Assembly: GCA_030247855.1 (NCBI GenBank)
Contig: JAPDRN010000013.1
Coordinates: 248,001 to 312,000, forward strand
Length of the DNA stretch: 64,000 nucleotides
Origin: Knufia peltigerae
Lineage: Eukaryota; Ascomycota; Eurotiomycetes; Chaetothyriales; Trichomeriaceae
Direction: 5' to 3'
The notes beneath the pieces were generated by a model. It saw only the letters and a list, made by a program, of their open reading frames with translations. It had not been told where the DNA came from and made no database searches. Positions 43,666 to 54,008 of this stretch are shown here, in pieces (position 1 is the first letter of the stretch; every line of letters begins with the position of its first letter). The translations under genes and the position numbers were made by a program.

Positions 43666-44089
43666 GTAGCCTGGCTCTGCCTGCAGAGTTCGGACAGAGC
43701 CTTGAAGGCACCAAAGAAAGAAAAGACACCAAAGAAGGTGGTGAAGCGATCAGTAAATCAATGAAAGGAGGTGAATGCGCGATATGTCTTGAGGGAGTTC
43801 TATGTGGGTGGTACAAACAATTTTCCATGAATCGATCATTGAAGCGCATGTGGATTAAAGCGGCGGACGTCATACTTCAAGCGACGTTCTTGATATTGGA
43901 CTGTTATGTGTTCAACTGATAAGTGCATTTTGGTATATTCATACAATTATGTTCATCATAACCCTGGTATTTATGGCGGAAAATTTTTCATGGTCAATCC
44001 TGTTATTGCGCCCATGTTCATCCCAACATCTCTAACATGATATTCCGTTCATACAAGCAAATGAAAGCACAAGCCCGCAGGCACAAACA
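43666..44089. other. Intergenic, about 0.4 kb
   Basis: This is the promoter side of MRM2 and the 3' side of the coiled-coil gene, both minus strand. No supported frame or repeat was found. Confidence 0.45.
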
Positions 44090-45724
44090 TCATACGGCCA
44101 CACTTGCAGCTCTTCGATCCCTCTTAAGAGGCGAGAATTCTGCCAGTGACTTGGGTCTTCCTACCGGATTTGCCTTCAGATTGATTCGTCCAAGAATGCT
44201 GGTGTTGCCAGACCCTCCTCGACCAAGATCTCTAACCTTTTGAGTCGGGGCAAATTCTTCCTCCTCAAAGATATTTGTCCGCTTCTTGGGTCCTTTGGGT
44301 TTCTTGGCAGGTTCAGGGGCACTATCGCTGTTCATTTGAGAGCCTTCTATACTCTCGACAATGTCCTTGGATGCAAAGTCCTCTGTAGCGACCCCAGGTA
44401 CAGCTACTCCATCATTCTCCACGTCGGAGTCTTCTTCGATCAATTTGGCCAATTGTGGTCTCTTCATCGTAGTGTTTGCTCTTGAATTGGTACTTTCCTT
44501 CAGTGCAGGTGATGCCTTTGTCTTGCCAATAGTAGTCTGCTTTCTCGAGGAAGCTGGCTTTTCCTTCAGTCTGACTGTCTTTGTTTTCGGCGCCGCTCTC
44601 GGCTTTTTGGTTGCGTTGTGTGTCTCAGGCTCTTGCATCACTTGAGCATCCTCTTCCTCTTGTTGCTGTTGGTCCTCGGGAGTCTCAGGTAGTATGCTCA
44701 ATGTGCGATTAAGGAATGGAGTAATCGAAAAGTTGGATTTGTCTGCAAAGTTGACGGAGACTCGCTGCTTCTTTGCTGCTGGTGCGCCATGTCCGGGTGT
44801 GCCGATGGTCATATCGGGATCAAATCGTGGGATGGGTCGTTTACCAAGTATTGTCGTCTTGCCAGCTACTCTTGCTTGAGTCATCTCGGCAGATTGGGCC
44901 ATCTTCTCAGCCTGCAATCTTTCGATTTCATCTTGTGCTTCGCTCAGCTGCTCCTTGGTGGACCGAAGCTTGTTTCTGAAAGCGTCCAATTTGCCCTCAA
45001 GTATTTCCTTTTCACCTTCCCATTCAACCACCTTCTTTCTGTTCTCCCGTTCATTTTTCTGCAGATCTCGATGGGCCTTGGTCAACTCTCTCTTCAGATC
45101 CTCGATTTCTCCTTGCAGTGTGGAATCTTGACGAGCAGCTGAATGCTCTCGTGCTGTGATGCGTTGAACAGCTCTCTTTTCCGTTTCCAGTTCGACTTGT
45201 ATAGAAGCTAATTCGCGCTGTAATGCCAGTTTCTCCGATAGAAGATTCTGTTGTGTGCAAGCTTGTGACTTGAGATGTTCCAGCTCTGGCTTCAATTTAT
45301 TTAATTCCCTCGTCAGAGCCAGCTTTTCGGATAGGATCTTGCTTGACTCGGCACTAGCAGCACTTAATTCGGCGAGCTCAGCTTTCATGTAGTCCAGGTC
45401 GCGCAGGCGTGCCTTCAATTCCAGCTGCGTCTCTCGGGTATCAGCTTCGACGTCGGAAAGATGTGCTCGTAGGTCATCATTGGTCTTCTCAAGGTGGTGC
45501 TGCTGGTCCTCATCGCGTTCGGATAGTTCGCGAAGTTTGTCATTTTCGTGTTGGGCCAGAAGGAGTTGTACACGCAAAACTCGCAGGCCTTCCTCGTCGC
45601 AGATGCGCTCAGCTTTTCGGAGAGAGCGTTCGTAGATCAACTCGAGTTCTGCCGTTCGTAGTTGTGCAGCCGTGATGGACTGCGTGATCTCTGCACTAGT
45701 CATATTGGCTATGTCTGTTTCCAT
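44090..45724 (-). CDS. Coiled-coil protein with basic tail, unknown
   Basis: The 544-residue protein opens with an ATG at 45724. Residues 5-285 are nearly continuous heptad coiled coil, including two similar LSEKLAL-x-REL segments. The second half is disordered and basic, with candidate nuclear signals (KKPRAAP, PKKRTN), the conserved-looking blocks FSITPFLNRT and TSILGRINLKA, and the end SLAEFSPLKRDRR. The pattern suggests a nuclear or spindle/kinetochore scaffold, and SP/TP sites imply CDK control, but I do not recognise the family with confidence. It is divergent from the PAP2-AIM6 gene. Confidence 0.7.
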   Translation of the reverse strand: METDIANMTSAEITQSITAAQLRTAELELIYERSLRKAERICDEEGLRVLRVQLLLAQHENDKLRELSERDEDQQHHLEKTNDDLRAHLSDVEADTRETQLELKARLRDLDYMKAELAELSAASAESSKILSEKLALTRELNKLKPELEHLKSQACTQQNLLSEKLALQRELASIQVELETEKRAVQRITAREHSAARQDSTLQGEIEDLKRELTKAHRDLQKNERENRKKVVEWEGEKEILEGKLDAFRNKLRSTKEQLSEAQDEIERLQAEKMAQSAEMTQARVAGKTTILGKRPIPRFDPDMTIGTPGHGAPAAKKQRVSVNFADKSNFSITPFLNRTLSILPETPEDQQQQEEEDAQVMQEPETHNATKKPRAAPKTKTVRLKEKPASSRKQTTIGKTKASPALKESTNSRANTTMKRPQLAKLIEEDSDVENDGVAVPGVATEDFASKDIVESIEGSQMNSDSAPEPAKKPKGPKKRTNIFEEEEFAPTQKVRDLGRGGSGNTSILGRINLKANPVGRPKSLAEFSPLKRDRRAASVAV

Positions 45725-46160
45725 CTTGCGATAGCTAGAATCTCGTTGATGTACCTAGATTGTTAATTGTAAATTGCCGCAGAAACACGTACAAGGGCTT
45801 CAATTTGTTGACATTCCGAAAAAGGAAAAGCGTGCCAAGATGTGGTGCACCAGTATCTACGGTCGACCATTGACCCAAATTCGGACACTACAGCTCGTGG
45901 AGGTAATACTTCTCCGTAAAATTCTATATCACACCCGCCGACGATGGTTGGATAGTCAAAATGTTCCAGACCAGGGCGGCATACGTAACACTTTCTTGGG
46001 ATCAAAATTGATAGAACTTGTAGCCAATACCTCCAAATACAGTGACACACATGGCTGCCTGCTCATACATGGGCAAAGCCAGTATACACACCATCTACTC
46101 CCGTGTTCTAGCTTGCCTGTACTTCTGTCAAACACCTGTCGACGAGCGGTGACCCTGCCG
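45725..46160. other. Divergent promoter, coiled-coil / PAP2-AIM6
   Basis: About 440 bp lie between divergent genes. The plus-strand frame leading into PAP2 exon 1 is open back to 45774 and contains an ATG at 45840, but the extension has no family features. Confidence 0.4.
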
Positions 46161-48461
46161 ATGAAGCGGTCGTGGGCTTCTTGGGTGGCCACCGTGCCTC
46201 GCCTTTGGCATCCATCATATGCTTTGGACTATCTGGGGTTTTTGCTGCTAGTCGTTGCATTATTCTCGGTCAGTCTCTTGCAAGGCGTCGAGAACATTAT
46301 CTGACAGAATGATGTTGAGATCCGTTTATCTTTGGAGCCTGTCCAACAAATGTTTCGACTCGACGACCGCTCAATTCAATATCCCTTCACCAGGTTCGAA
46401 CGCGTGTCTTCGAAAGAGAACACCCTGCTTGCTGGGGCAGCACCGCTGGTGCTCTTGGTTCTTTGGGCTGTTACAGCAAGGCCCGGCGTGCACAAGGCCC
46501 ATGTCACCATTTTGGGTTTATTCTTCAGCGTATACCTTACTGTGCTGATTACAGATATCATTAAAAAGGCTATAGGTCGACCTCGTCCCGATCTGATAGC
46601 CCGATGTCAGCCAAAGAGAGGAACGCCGACGGATATCTTCGTCACCGTTGCTGTCTGCACGCAGCCCGATCTTCACTTCCTTCTAGATGGCTGGCAAAGC
46701 TTTCCGAGCGCGCACAGTAGCTGGGCTTTTTCAGGCTTGGGGTATCTCAGCTTGTTTTTGGCTGGTCAATTGCACATCTTTCGACCACGGCCTACTCTGA
46801 CGAGTATTCTCCTTTTCCTGGCACCTCTGATGTGCGCTGCCCTAGTGGCCATGTCGCGGATAGCAGATTATCGACATGACGTGTACGATGTTTCTTGCGG
46901 CAGTCTTATAGGCTTCGTCGTCGCATATACAACATATCGCCGAGATTATCGACCACTCACCCATCCAGGGTGTGATACGCCATACCCTAGGCTGTCAGAG
47001 TACTCTTTAATCTGGGAAACGGCCTCTCAGTCTGGTGCTCTGGAGCCGGGACTCGAATCTGAAGATACTCAAGACATTGAGCTGTTTGAGGCTTCCCACA
47101 TCAACAATGATCATGCCAGAGGTTGTGATGACATGGAGCTAGGCCATTTTAGTGATAATATCCCAAAAGATGATGCACTTCGCACACCGGATGGCCCATC
47201 AAGACGCCCCTTGAAGCTCATGAGCTCCAAGGATTCGTCCGCGCCAAGGCGCTTTTCAAGAAAGAACATTTGGATAGGGCGTCATGTGGTCTCGAGGTTT
47301 CGAAGACTTTTGATCAGGGGCGCAAAAGATTTTTCTCCACTTAAAGTGATCTTGATGCTGTTGTGAGTACTTATATTTCTATGCGGGAACGCAAGGTAGC
47401 TAAGACATGACAGGGGAGTTCTCCAAGCTCTCTCTTCTCTGAACAACCTTCTTGAGGCGGTGTTTCCGGATGGCCTAGATCTGATCTCGGGTCCTTTCAA
47501 ACCGCCGCTCAGACTGGAGGATGGCAGCTTGGAACGTCTCACCGCAGGAGTTCAGCCCATCATGTGTCATTCCCATAACGACTATTTCCGCGCCGAGCCT
47601 CTATACCAAGCCATCCGGGCGGGGTGTACCAGTGTCGAAGCCGACCTCTGGCATGTAGACGGTGAACTCTACGTCGCGCACACAATGCCAGCCATCCGCC
47701 AGGATCGGACTCTAAAAAGCCTATACCTGGAGCAGCTACAGGACATTCTCGACCATCAGAATCGGGTCCCACCATTCATCGGATCTGCCTCTGCTGAAAT
47801 CCACGGCGTTTTTGCAGCTCATCCAGAGCAGTCACTCATCTTGCTGATGGACTTTAAAAACGATCCCACCCTGATGTGGCACCGCCTATCGGCCGACATT
47901 GCACCATTGCGTGAACGCAATTACTTGACCTTTTTCAATGGAACAACAGTTGTGCCTGGTCCAGTCACGCTTGTCGTCTCGGGAAACGCCCCTTTTGATC
48001 ATGTCGTGGCAAACTCGACCTACCGAGATATTTTCTACGATGCTCCCTTGGGTCTAATGTCGCCTTTGTCCTTGCCAGAAACTCCATCCCCTCCCTCAAC
48101 CAACGTGGACGAGCATCGTCGTAACATCTCTTCCGCCCCTGGAAACTCAGACATGTACTCTTCGGCCAATTCTTACTTCGCGTCGGTGTCTTTCGTCAGA
48201 TCTATCGGGTACCCATGGCACTCTTCTTTATCCAAACTCCAACTAGAACGCCTCCGCCAACAGATTCACGGCGCTCATGCTCGCGGCCTCAAGGTCCGAT
48301 ATTGGGGCATCCCGGCCTGGCCAGTTGGAGTGCGGAACTATATTTGGCGCGTCCTGGTCCGTGAAGGCGTCGACTACCTGAGCGCTGACAATATCGATGC
48401 TGTGACAAAGGAGAATTGGGGTCCAAGAAAGGGTGGATGGGGTAAGAAGTGGTGGCAATAG
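46161..48461 (+). CDS. PAP2 lipid phosphatase fused to AIM6-like phosphodiesterase
   Basis: Exons 46161-46268, 46338-47362 and 47414-48461 give 726 residues in one frame. The PAP2 part has all three motifs: KKAIGRPRP (112-120), PSAH (159-162) and SR-x5-H-x3-D (S209 to D220), as in diacylglycerol-pyrophosphate/phosphatidate phosphatases. A hydrophilic linker (about 240-370) leads to a membrane segment completed by the 51-bp intron (GTGAGT, GCTAAG branch, GACAG). The AIM6-like GDPD/PLC fold follows, with CHSHND (429-434), E453-A-D455 and a C-terminal basic tail. No stop separates the two. The first splice (GTCAGT...TTGGAG, 69 bp) is less certain. Both domains would act on phospholipid-derived substrates. 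Confidence 0.75.
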
Positions 48462-49531
48462 ATATTGGTACATGGAAATATTCAAGAGAATGGTTTTCTT
48501 GTGCAAGATCTCATGACGAGAGGGACTGCTAGGTTTTGTTGTACGGGTACTCTGCATCTTCATACACAAACAAAATCAGGACGGACATGCAAATGCTGGG
48601 TCAAGTTTTTGATGCCTTACTTGAGACAATGTAGGGTATTTCCACATGCCCGACAGGTCACTGATAATTGGATGTAGAAAAATATGTACGCATTTGTCGA
48701 GCATTTTTCATTGGTGTCAACTGGAAATCTCAACGAATAATATTCCGTCTCCAACCAAGTCGTTGACCGGCAAAGGCATTCCACACATCTCTTTTCATCT
48801 TGCGTTTCCTTTAGTTTTCGTGAGGATATGATTCTTTTTGCGCGCACGAAAGTGTAGAGTCGTAAACGTCAAACAGAATCATGATGCTGAATGAAGTACT
48901 CGCACGTATTACACTCATTGTGACGTTCAACCCACGGCTCAACACCACGACTCCTTGTAGACTGAACATCTTTCGCCCACCACACAATCCACAAAAAAAA
49001 GAGAGCGAATAGAACAAAATGACAAAAACAATCGACATCCCGGATTCCCAACTGGTCACCCACGTTAGTACTGACGAGACCGCTTGAGGCTTAAGTACGA
49101 CTGAGCGGACGGGAAGTCCTGTATTCCTCAACGTATGGTCGATTGCGACGACAAATGTCGAGGCTTTATGATATGTACTTACTTGAAGATCTATCCCTTC
49201 TCAACCATCTGTAGATTTGTATGGATCTACCCTTGGTACATTTCCGACTTCGCATTCACGAGACGGAAAGGGCAACCCCTTGCTTATCAGATCACACGAA
49301 TGGCAAATCCCAAGTCCCTCTTCCCAGTTTATTATAGTGGAAGCCACCCCTAGTTGCATGGTCGCTATCTCCGACAGGATATCTGGTCCAGATTAATGTG
49401 AATCGAAGATATCAGCAATGAACACCAACGCGCGAGCCGATTACACGCCTGACGGTCATGTATCAGAGTACGGAATCGTTGTTTTGGGATAGAGAACTAT
49501 GATGGTCTCTGCATTTCAATAATCTTCGAGA
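48462..49531. other. Intergenic, about 1.1 kb
   Basis: This lies between the 3' ends of the PAP2-AIM6 gene (+) and the YdeI-like gene (-). A 106-codon minus-strand frame at 48811-49131 is not supported. Nothing else was found. Confidence 0.45.
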
Positions 49532-50203
49532 TCATTTTCGTTGTCTCGTCCTGGTATTTACTCTCGATGACGACTTTGACTTCGAAGACTCCTTTGGTTG
49601 ATTCTTTTTGATCTTTGCGCTCGGGGTGCTCTTGCCATCGACCAGGCCCTTCACAAGTGCGTCGATGCGCTTCTCTCGGGTCTTTGCCGACCCCGTGTGC
49701 AGTTTCATTAACAATGAAAACCTCTCAGTCTTGCTCATGCCCTCTAAAACCGAGGCCGCCCCGGGTGTCGCACTCAGGGCGTCCGCAAGATCGTCTGGTA
49801 TCGTCACCGTGGCTGGACCTGCGTAAGCTCGCTCCCATCGTCCATCGGCCTTTGCAGCCTCCACGGCAGCGAGTCCTGCCGGTCTCATACGCCCTGACTC
49901 AACCAGTCTGGCGACGGTGTTCACATTCTTCTGTGACCAAATGCTCTTCGCTCGACGAGGAGTGTAGCGTGCCAACCAGCATTTGTCGTCAAACGGTTTC
50001 GCCTGACCATCAATCCAGCCAAAGCACAGCGCGACCTCGACAGCCTCCGCGGCTGAGATGGAAGCAATGCCTGACGCCTTCTTGGCTAGTTTGAGATACA
50101 AACCCGGAGCCGTGGCATGTTCACGGTCGAGAAAGGCTTCAAACTCGTCGACGCAGGCGAATGAGTGGATTGGGAGATCCGTCGGCGGTCGACTTGTAGA
50201 CAT
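49532..50203 (-). CDS. YdeI/OmpD-associated family protein
   Basis: The 223-residue protein starts at the ATG at 50203 (MSTSRPPTD); the longer frame uses GTG. The family core is visible: an N-terminal block with SISAAEAVEVALCFGWIDGQ, then KCWLARYTPRRAKSIWSQKN, then VESGRMRPAGLAAVEAAKADGRW, and IPDDLADAL near residue 135. The tail is Lys/Ser-rich. This family is widespread in bacteria (linked there to peptide and polymyxin tolerance) and is found in many fungi, where its function is unknown. A bacterial origin is possible but untested. No membrane segment is present. Confidence 0.85.
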   Translation of the reverse strand: MSTSRPPTDLPIHSFACVDEFEAFLDREHATAPGLYLKLAKKASGIASISAAEAVEVALCFGWIDGQAKPFDDKCWLARYTPRRAKSIWSQKNVNTVARLVESGRMRPAGLAAVEAAKADGRWERAYAGPATVTIPDDLADALSATPGAASVLEGMSKTERFSLLMKLHTGSAKTREKRIDALVKGLVDGKSTPSAKIKKNQPKESSKSKSSSRVNTRTRQRK

Positions 50204-51763
50204 GCCTATAAACGAATAGGACACGCCGTAGAGGAAGCTTTGATAGAGAATTGCTGGCCTGGATTAAGTTGGCATCTGTCGGAAATCTTTCATCTCCATG
50301 TAGCAGCATGCATCGCAGTTTCAAACTCAATTTCAGTGACTGGCTCCTCAATATTGTAAGCCAATGCGATCAGCAGAGTTTACATGATTGTTTATCGAAG
50401 CAATACAAGACGAATCTCGAGTAATTGATTCTTCATTACTGCCTTTGTTTCCCTCGGGTCCCAGATTTGTCTGCAAAAAGCAAGTGTACCGAGGCTGACG
50501 AGGCTGGGCAAAGCATCTCCTGTACAATATGTCAAGACGATCTCAAGATCGCCATTTCCTCTATTGACCTTCCCCTCTTCACCACAAAATGCTCACATGG
50601 ACATTGGAAAGCCCCATCTCGCTTGTGGGTGAGACCTAATTGAGTATCTCTTGTACGAGTTGGGCAGCCGTTGCACGTCAAGCGCGTGTGCTTCTTTTTG
50701 ACAGGCCTGTCAACCGCGGCGGGCACCCATTGAAGGACGTCTTTCATCAGGGTGGCCAACTAGGAATAGGAAATGTATTCATCCCCTGACAGGCATTGCC
50801 AAAAGACGTTGCAAATTACACTTTCGTTTCCAACTCAAACTTCTCGTATTTCGCTTTACGAAGAAACTTACCTCGGGCAATATGTAACCCACAACCAAGA
50901 ACCAATTATGAGCACATAGTCATCATAGTGAATGCTGGCGAAGAGCTAGACATTGAGGTCAGACTGACAACGACAATCCTTGTCAACCGGATATGCTTAG
51001 CAGTGCTTGATTCTTCTCTAATCTCATGAGATTACAACTTGTCGATAAAAAGGCGATTGACGGCTTGCACCCCTGGCGGCATCCATGGCTCTGAAGGCGC
51101 TGTCCTCTCTTGCACTAAATTAAAACCTGGCAAAGTGACTGACTCTCTCACATCTAGACCATTGATGATCAAGCTACCAACTCCGCACTGCACCATCTCC
51201 CTTTGACAGTTGTCCCCAAGAGACCATGAGATCAATTCTCCCCCAGATCTGGTGATCGAGCATTACAGAAAGACGTCAGACCTCACATCTCGTGTTCGGT
51301 GAATGTCTGTCTCTTTTCCAAACCCACTTGGTGAGTAGGACAGTGCACCACGCCACCAGTCAGGCGTTGGCTGTTGGGCGTTGTCCCTTGGGGGCACGGA
51401 TCAATCTATCATTCTCTACTTTGGACCATTGTCTACAGGTCCGGGTCCTCGCTCCGGAAAACCAGGGCAATTAAGAGTCGACGAAAAACCGCCATGCACC
51501 GGTTGAGTCGATTGTGACTGAACGTCAATCAAAATTTAAGAACAGTGATACTCCTGTAACCATCCTTGCGTGTCTATGGTCACACAAGCCATGTCCGGAG
51601 ACAGGATGGCCATAAAGAGCCCGCTCCCTTTCAAACAAAATTTGGCGTCCTCTTGTTCACGGATGGCGCCTCTTGGAATTTCCGCCACCAATTTTGTACT
51701 ATGAATATCCAAGGTTTCGCCGACTACATCGCACCTCCTCAGTTATAATAGAGCCGTCACCCC
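50204..51763. other. Intergenic, about 1.6 kb
   Basis: This lies between divergent YdeI-like (-) and acyltransferase (+) genes. Short frames without family features occur on both strands. No repeat, RNA gene or strong promoter element was recognised. Confidence 0.45.
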
Positions 51764-53488
51764 ATGCATTACCGGACGAAAAGCTCCCTCGTGGGATATC
51801 ATCCCAGTCACTCGCAGCATGACGCCGGACGGGGTGTACATGTTCTAGGTAGCAAAGAAGGAGAGCCCAGCGAGACCACTTCCTACTCGTCGTCGTCGTC
51901 GGAAACATTCCACCTCCCCACGGCCTCAGCCTATTCTGCCATGATGACAAGACCCTGGGACCGCTCCGGAGGATATTTGAGCTCATGGTGTTTTGCTCCC
52001 GCGAGAATGCTTCTCTCTTCCACATCATCCCTACTTTCGATCCTGACTCCGGGCGAGGACTCAGACGAACACAATTCGAGACCCACGTCCAAAGTCACAT
52101 CCCTCGACGGGCTACGAGGTCTCGCCTGCCTCTTTGTGTTTCACGCCCACTACGCCTATTCTTTTAGCAACTGTCTCGAAGAAGCCCCGCCCGAAGTCCT
52201 CAGCACGAGATTCATGTATCAACCGTTCATCTCATTACTCTGGTCCGGAATCGCCATGGTCGATGTCTTCTTCTTCATCTCCGGGTACGTTCTCGTGTCA
52301 AAGCCACTGCGCCTTCTCTACGCACACAACACCTCGACCGCTCTATCATCTATATCGTCGGCGGTCTTCCGACGGGCATTCCGCCTCTACCTTCCTTCGA
52401 TGGCCATGATCTTGATCGCCTCGGTCATGGCGGGACTCGGACTCTTTGACGCCGGGAACAACTTTTACGACATGAGACACGACGACGTCAAGGGGCCCCA
52501 AGAACAACCGCCGCCCCGCCTTTCTTCCCTCGCGGCTCAGTTCTACAGCGGCCTCAAAGACTGTTACCGTCTCATGGACAACACCATCCCTTGGGGCAAG
52601 GCCAATTTCCCCTACGAGAGCGAAGATGCCGCGCGGCCCTCGGGCATCGTGTACGACCGACACCTGTGGACCATCCCCGTCGAATTCCGGTGCAGCATGT
52701 TGGTATTTGTGATATTGCTCGCGACCGCGCGGATCCGACGAAAGTGGAGACTCTGCGTGCAGGTCGCATTCCTCGTCAACTGTCTCTTCACCGAGCGGTA
52801 TCCGGAGTCACTCTTCGTCGCCGGAATGTTGTTGGCCGAAGTCGACACCAGCCACCGCCACAACCACCACCACACCTTGATGAACGGTTCGGTCTTTCAT
52901 CACGCGTCGTCGTCGTCGTCACACCACGCATCGAAACTCTACGCCGATGACGACCGAGTGAACACCGCGACGAGTGTCGTCATGACGAATTCGCGAGATC
53001 TGTTGGCCTTGGTCATGTTCGTGCCGGGCCTGTACCTCCTGTCGGTCCCTCCCGAAGGACCCGACCAGTACCCCGGGTACGCGGGCCTGGTGGGGATGGT
53101 GCCCGACTACATCTGGGCCAAGGACCGGTTCGTCAGGGCCGTCGGCGCCGTCATGACGACCTGGCCGGTCGCGAACTCGCCCATCATCGCCCGCCTGTTC
53201 ACCAACTGGTTCACCGCCTACCTGGGTCAGATCTCGTTCGCCCTCTACCTGGTCCACGGCTCACTGATCAAGTCCGTGTGGTATTGGCTCCAACCCCGGA
53301 TGACGGGTTACATCCACCCGGACCCCACGTTCCCCATGTCCAAGCAACAGTTTGTCGATCTGTGGTTGTCCGGCTACGTGGTCATGGTGACCGTGGTCCT
53401 CGCGTCCGCCCACGTCTTTTGCAAGGTGATCGACGAGAGATCCGTGGCGTTTTCACAGTGGCTCGCCGCCAGGCTCTCGGAGAGTTGA
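51764..53488 (+). CDS. Acyltransferase-3 family membrane protein A
   Basis: The 574-residue protein has a cytosolic N-terminus of about 110 residues followed by the acyltransferase-3 fold. SLDGLRGLACLFVFHAHYAY carries the R-x7-H signature of helix 1. DVFFFISGYVLVSK is the helix-2 FFxxSG motif, FRRAFRLYLPS is the basic loop, and LWTIPVEFRCSML is the conserved WxxxxE block. About ten hydrophobic helices are evident. A His/Ser-rich loop lies around residues 365-385. It would transfer acyl groups to a sugar, lipid or small molecule at a membrane. Internal ATGs (for example MMTRPWD) could be the real start. It is convergent with a second family member. Confidence 0.88.
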   Translation: MHYRTKSSLVGYHPSHSQHDAGRGVHVLGSKEGEPSETTSYSSSSSETFHLPTASAYSAMMTRPWDRSGGYLSSWCFAPARMLLSSTSSLLSILTPGEDSDEHNSRPTSKVTSLDGLRGLACLFVFHAHYAYSFSNCLEEAPPEVLSTRFMYQPFISLLWSGIAMVDVFFFISGYVLVSKPLRLLYAHNTSTALSSISSAVFRRAFRLYLPSMAMILIASVMAGLGLFDAGNNFYDMRHDDVKGPQEQPPPRLSSLAAQFYSGLKDCYRLMDNTIPWGKANFPYESEDAARPSGIVYDRHLWTIPVEFRCSMLVFVILLATARIRRKWRLCVQVAFLVNCLFTERYPESLFVAGMLLAEVDTSHRHNHHHTLMNGSVFHHASSSSSHHASKLYADDDRVNTATSVVMTNSRDLLALVMFVPGLYLLSVPPEGPDQYPGYAGLVGMVPDYIWAKDRFVRAVGAVMTTWPVANSPIIARLFTNWFTAYLGQISFALYLVHGSLIKSVWYWLQPRMTGYIHPDPTFPMSKQQFVDLWLSGYVVMVTVVLASAHVFCKVIDERSVAFSQWLAARLSES

Positions 53489-54008
53489 TTGACTCTTACA
53501 TGACATGGGATTTGCCCTCGCCATCACCATCGCCATTACCACTTCACCATTTACACAGTAGCATGTAGAGAGAGATAATTCTTTATTAGTATCGTATCGT
53601 ATATGTTTATTTCCTTCAATCAACCCCCCTGATGTGACATAGTGTATCGTGTATCAAAAATGTTCAATTGTTGCAAAGAACAAACTTTATAAGCGAGAAA
53701 AGGGGAAACCCAAAATCATCGCGCCATTACATGTAATGTGATGCAAGTAATAGAATAAACATCCTCACGACAGAGGAAGAGATGTCTCGACATTTAGCTC
53801 CCAAAGATGTTTTATTTTCATTTCTACTTCCTATGCACGACATGACATTGACGTGTTTTATTTTTGTATGAATGATATGCTGCTATGTAATTGCAAGAGT
53901 AGAAGAAAAAATTCCCAAAAAATTGGGAAAAGAAAATATACCGCTCAGGATGATGATGCCACGAAAAGAAAATGGTTCAAAGATGGCCAAAAAGGAGGTC
54001 TGAAGAAT
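53489..54008. other. Intergenic between convergent acyltransferases
   Basis: This AT-rich 520 bp holds the 3' ends of both acyltransferase genes and an A-rich run near 53905. No coding signal was seen. Confidence 0.5.

Noticed and set aside
45774..46160. N-terminal extension of the PAP2 exon
   Set aside because: The open frame begins with TTG and the sequence has no family resemblance, whereas MKRSWASW at 46161 fits the expected start.
48811..49131. 106-codon minus-strand hydrophobic frame
   Set aside because: It has no recognisable motif and lies in an AT-rich intergenic stretch; it is probably chance.
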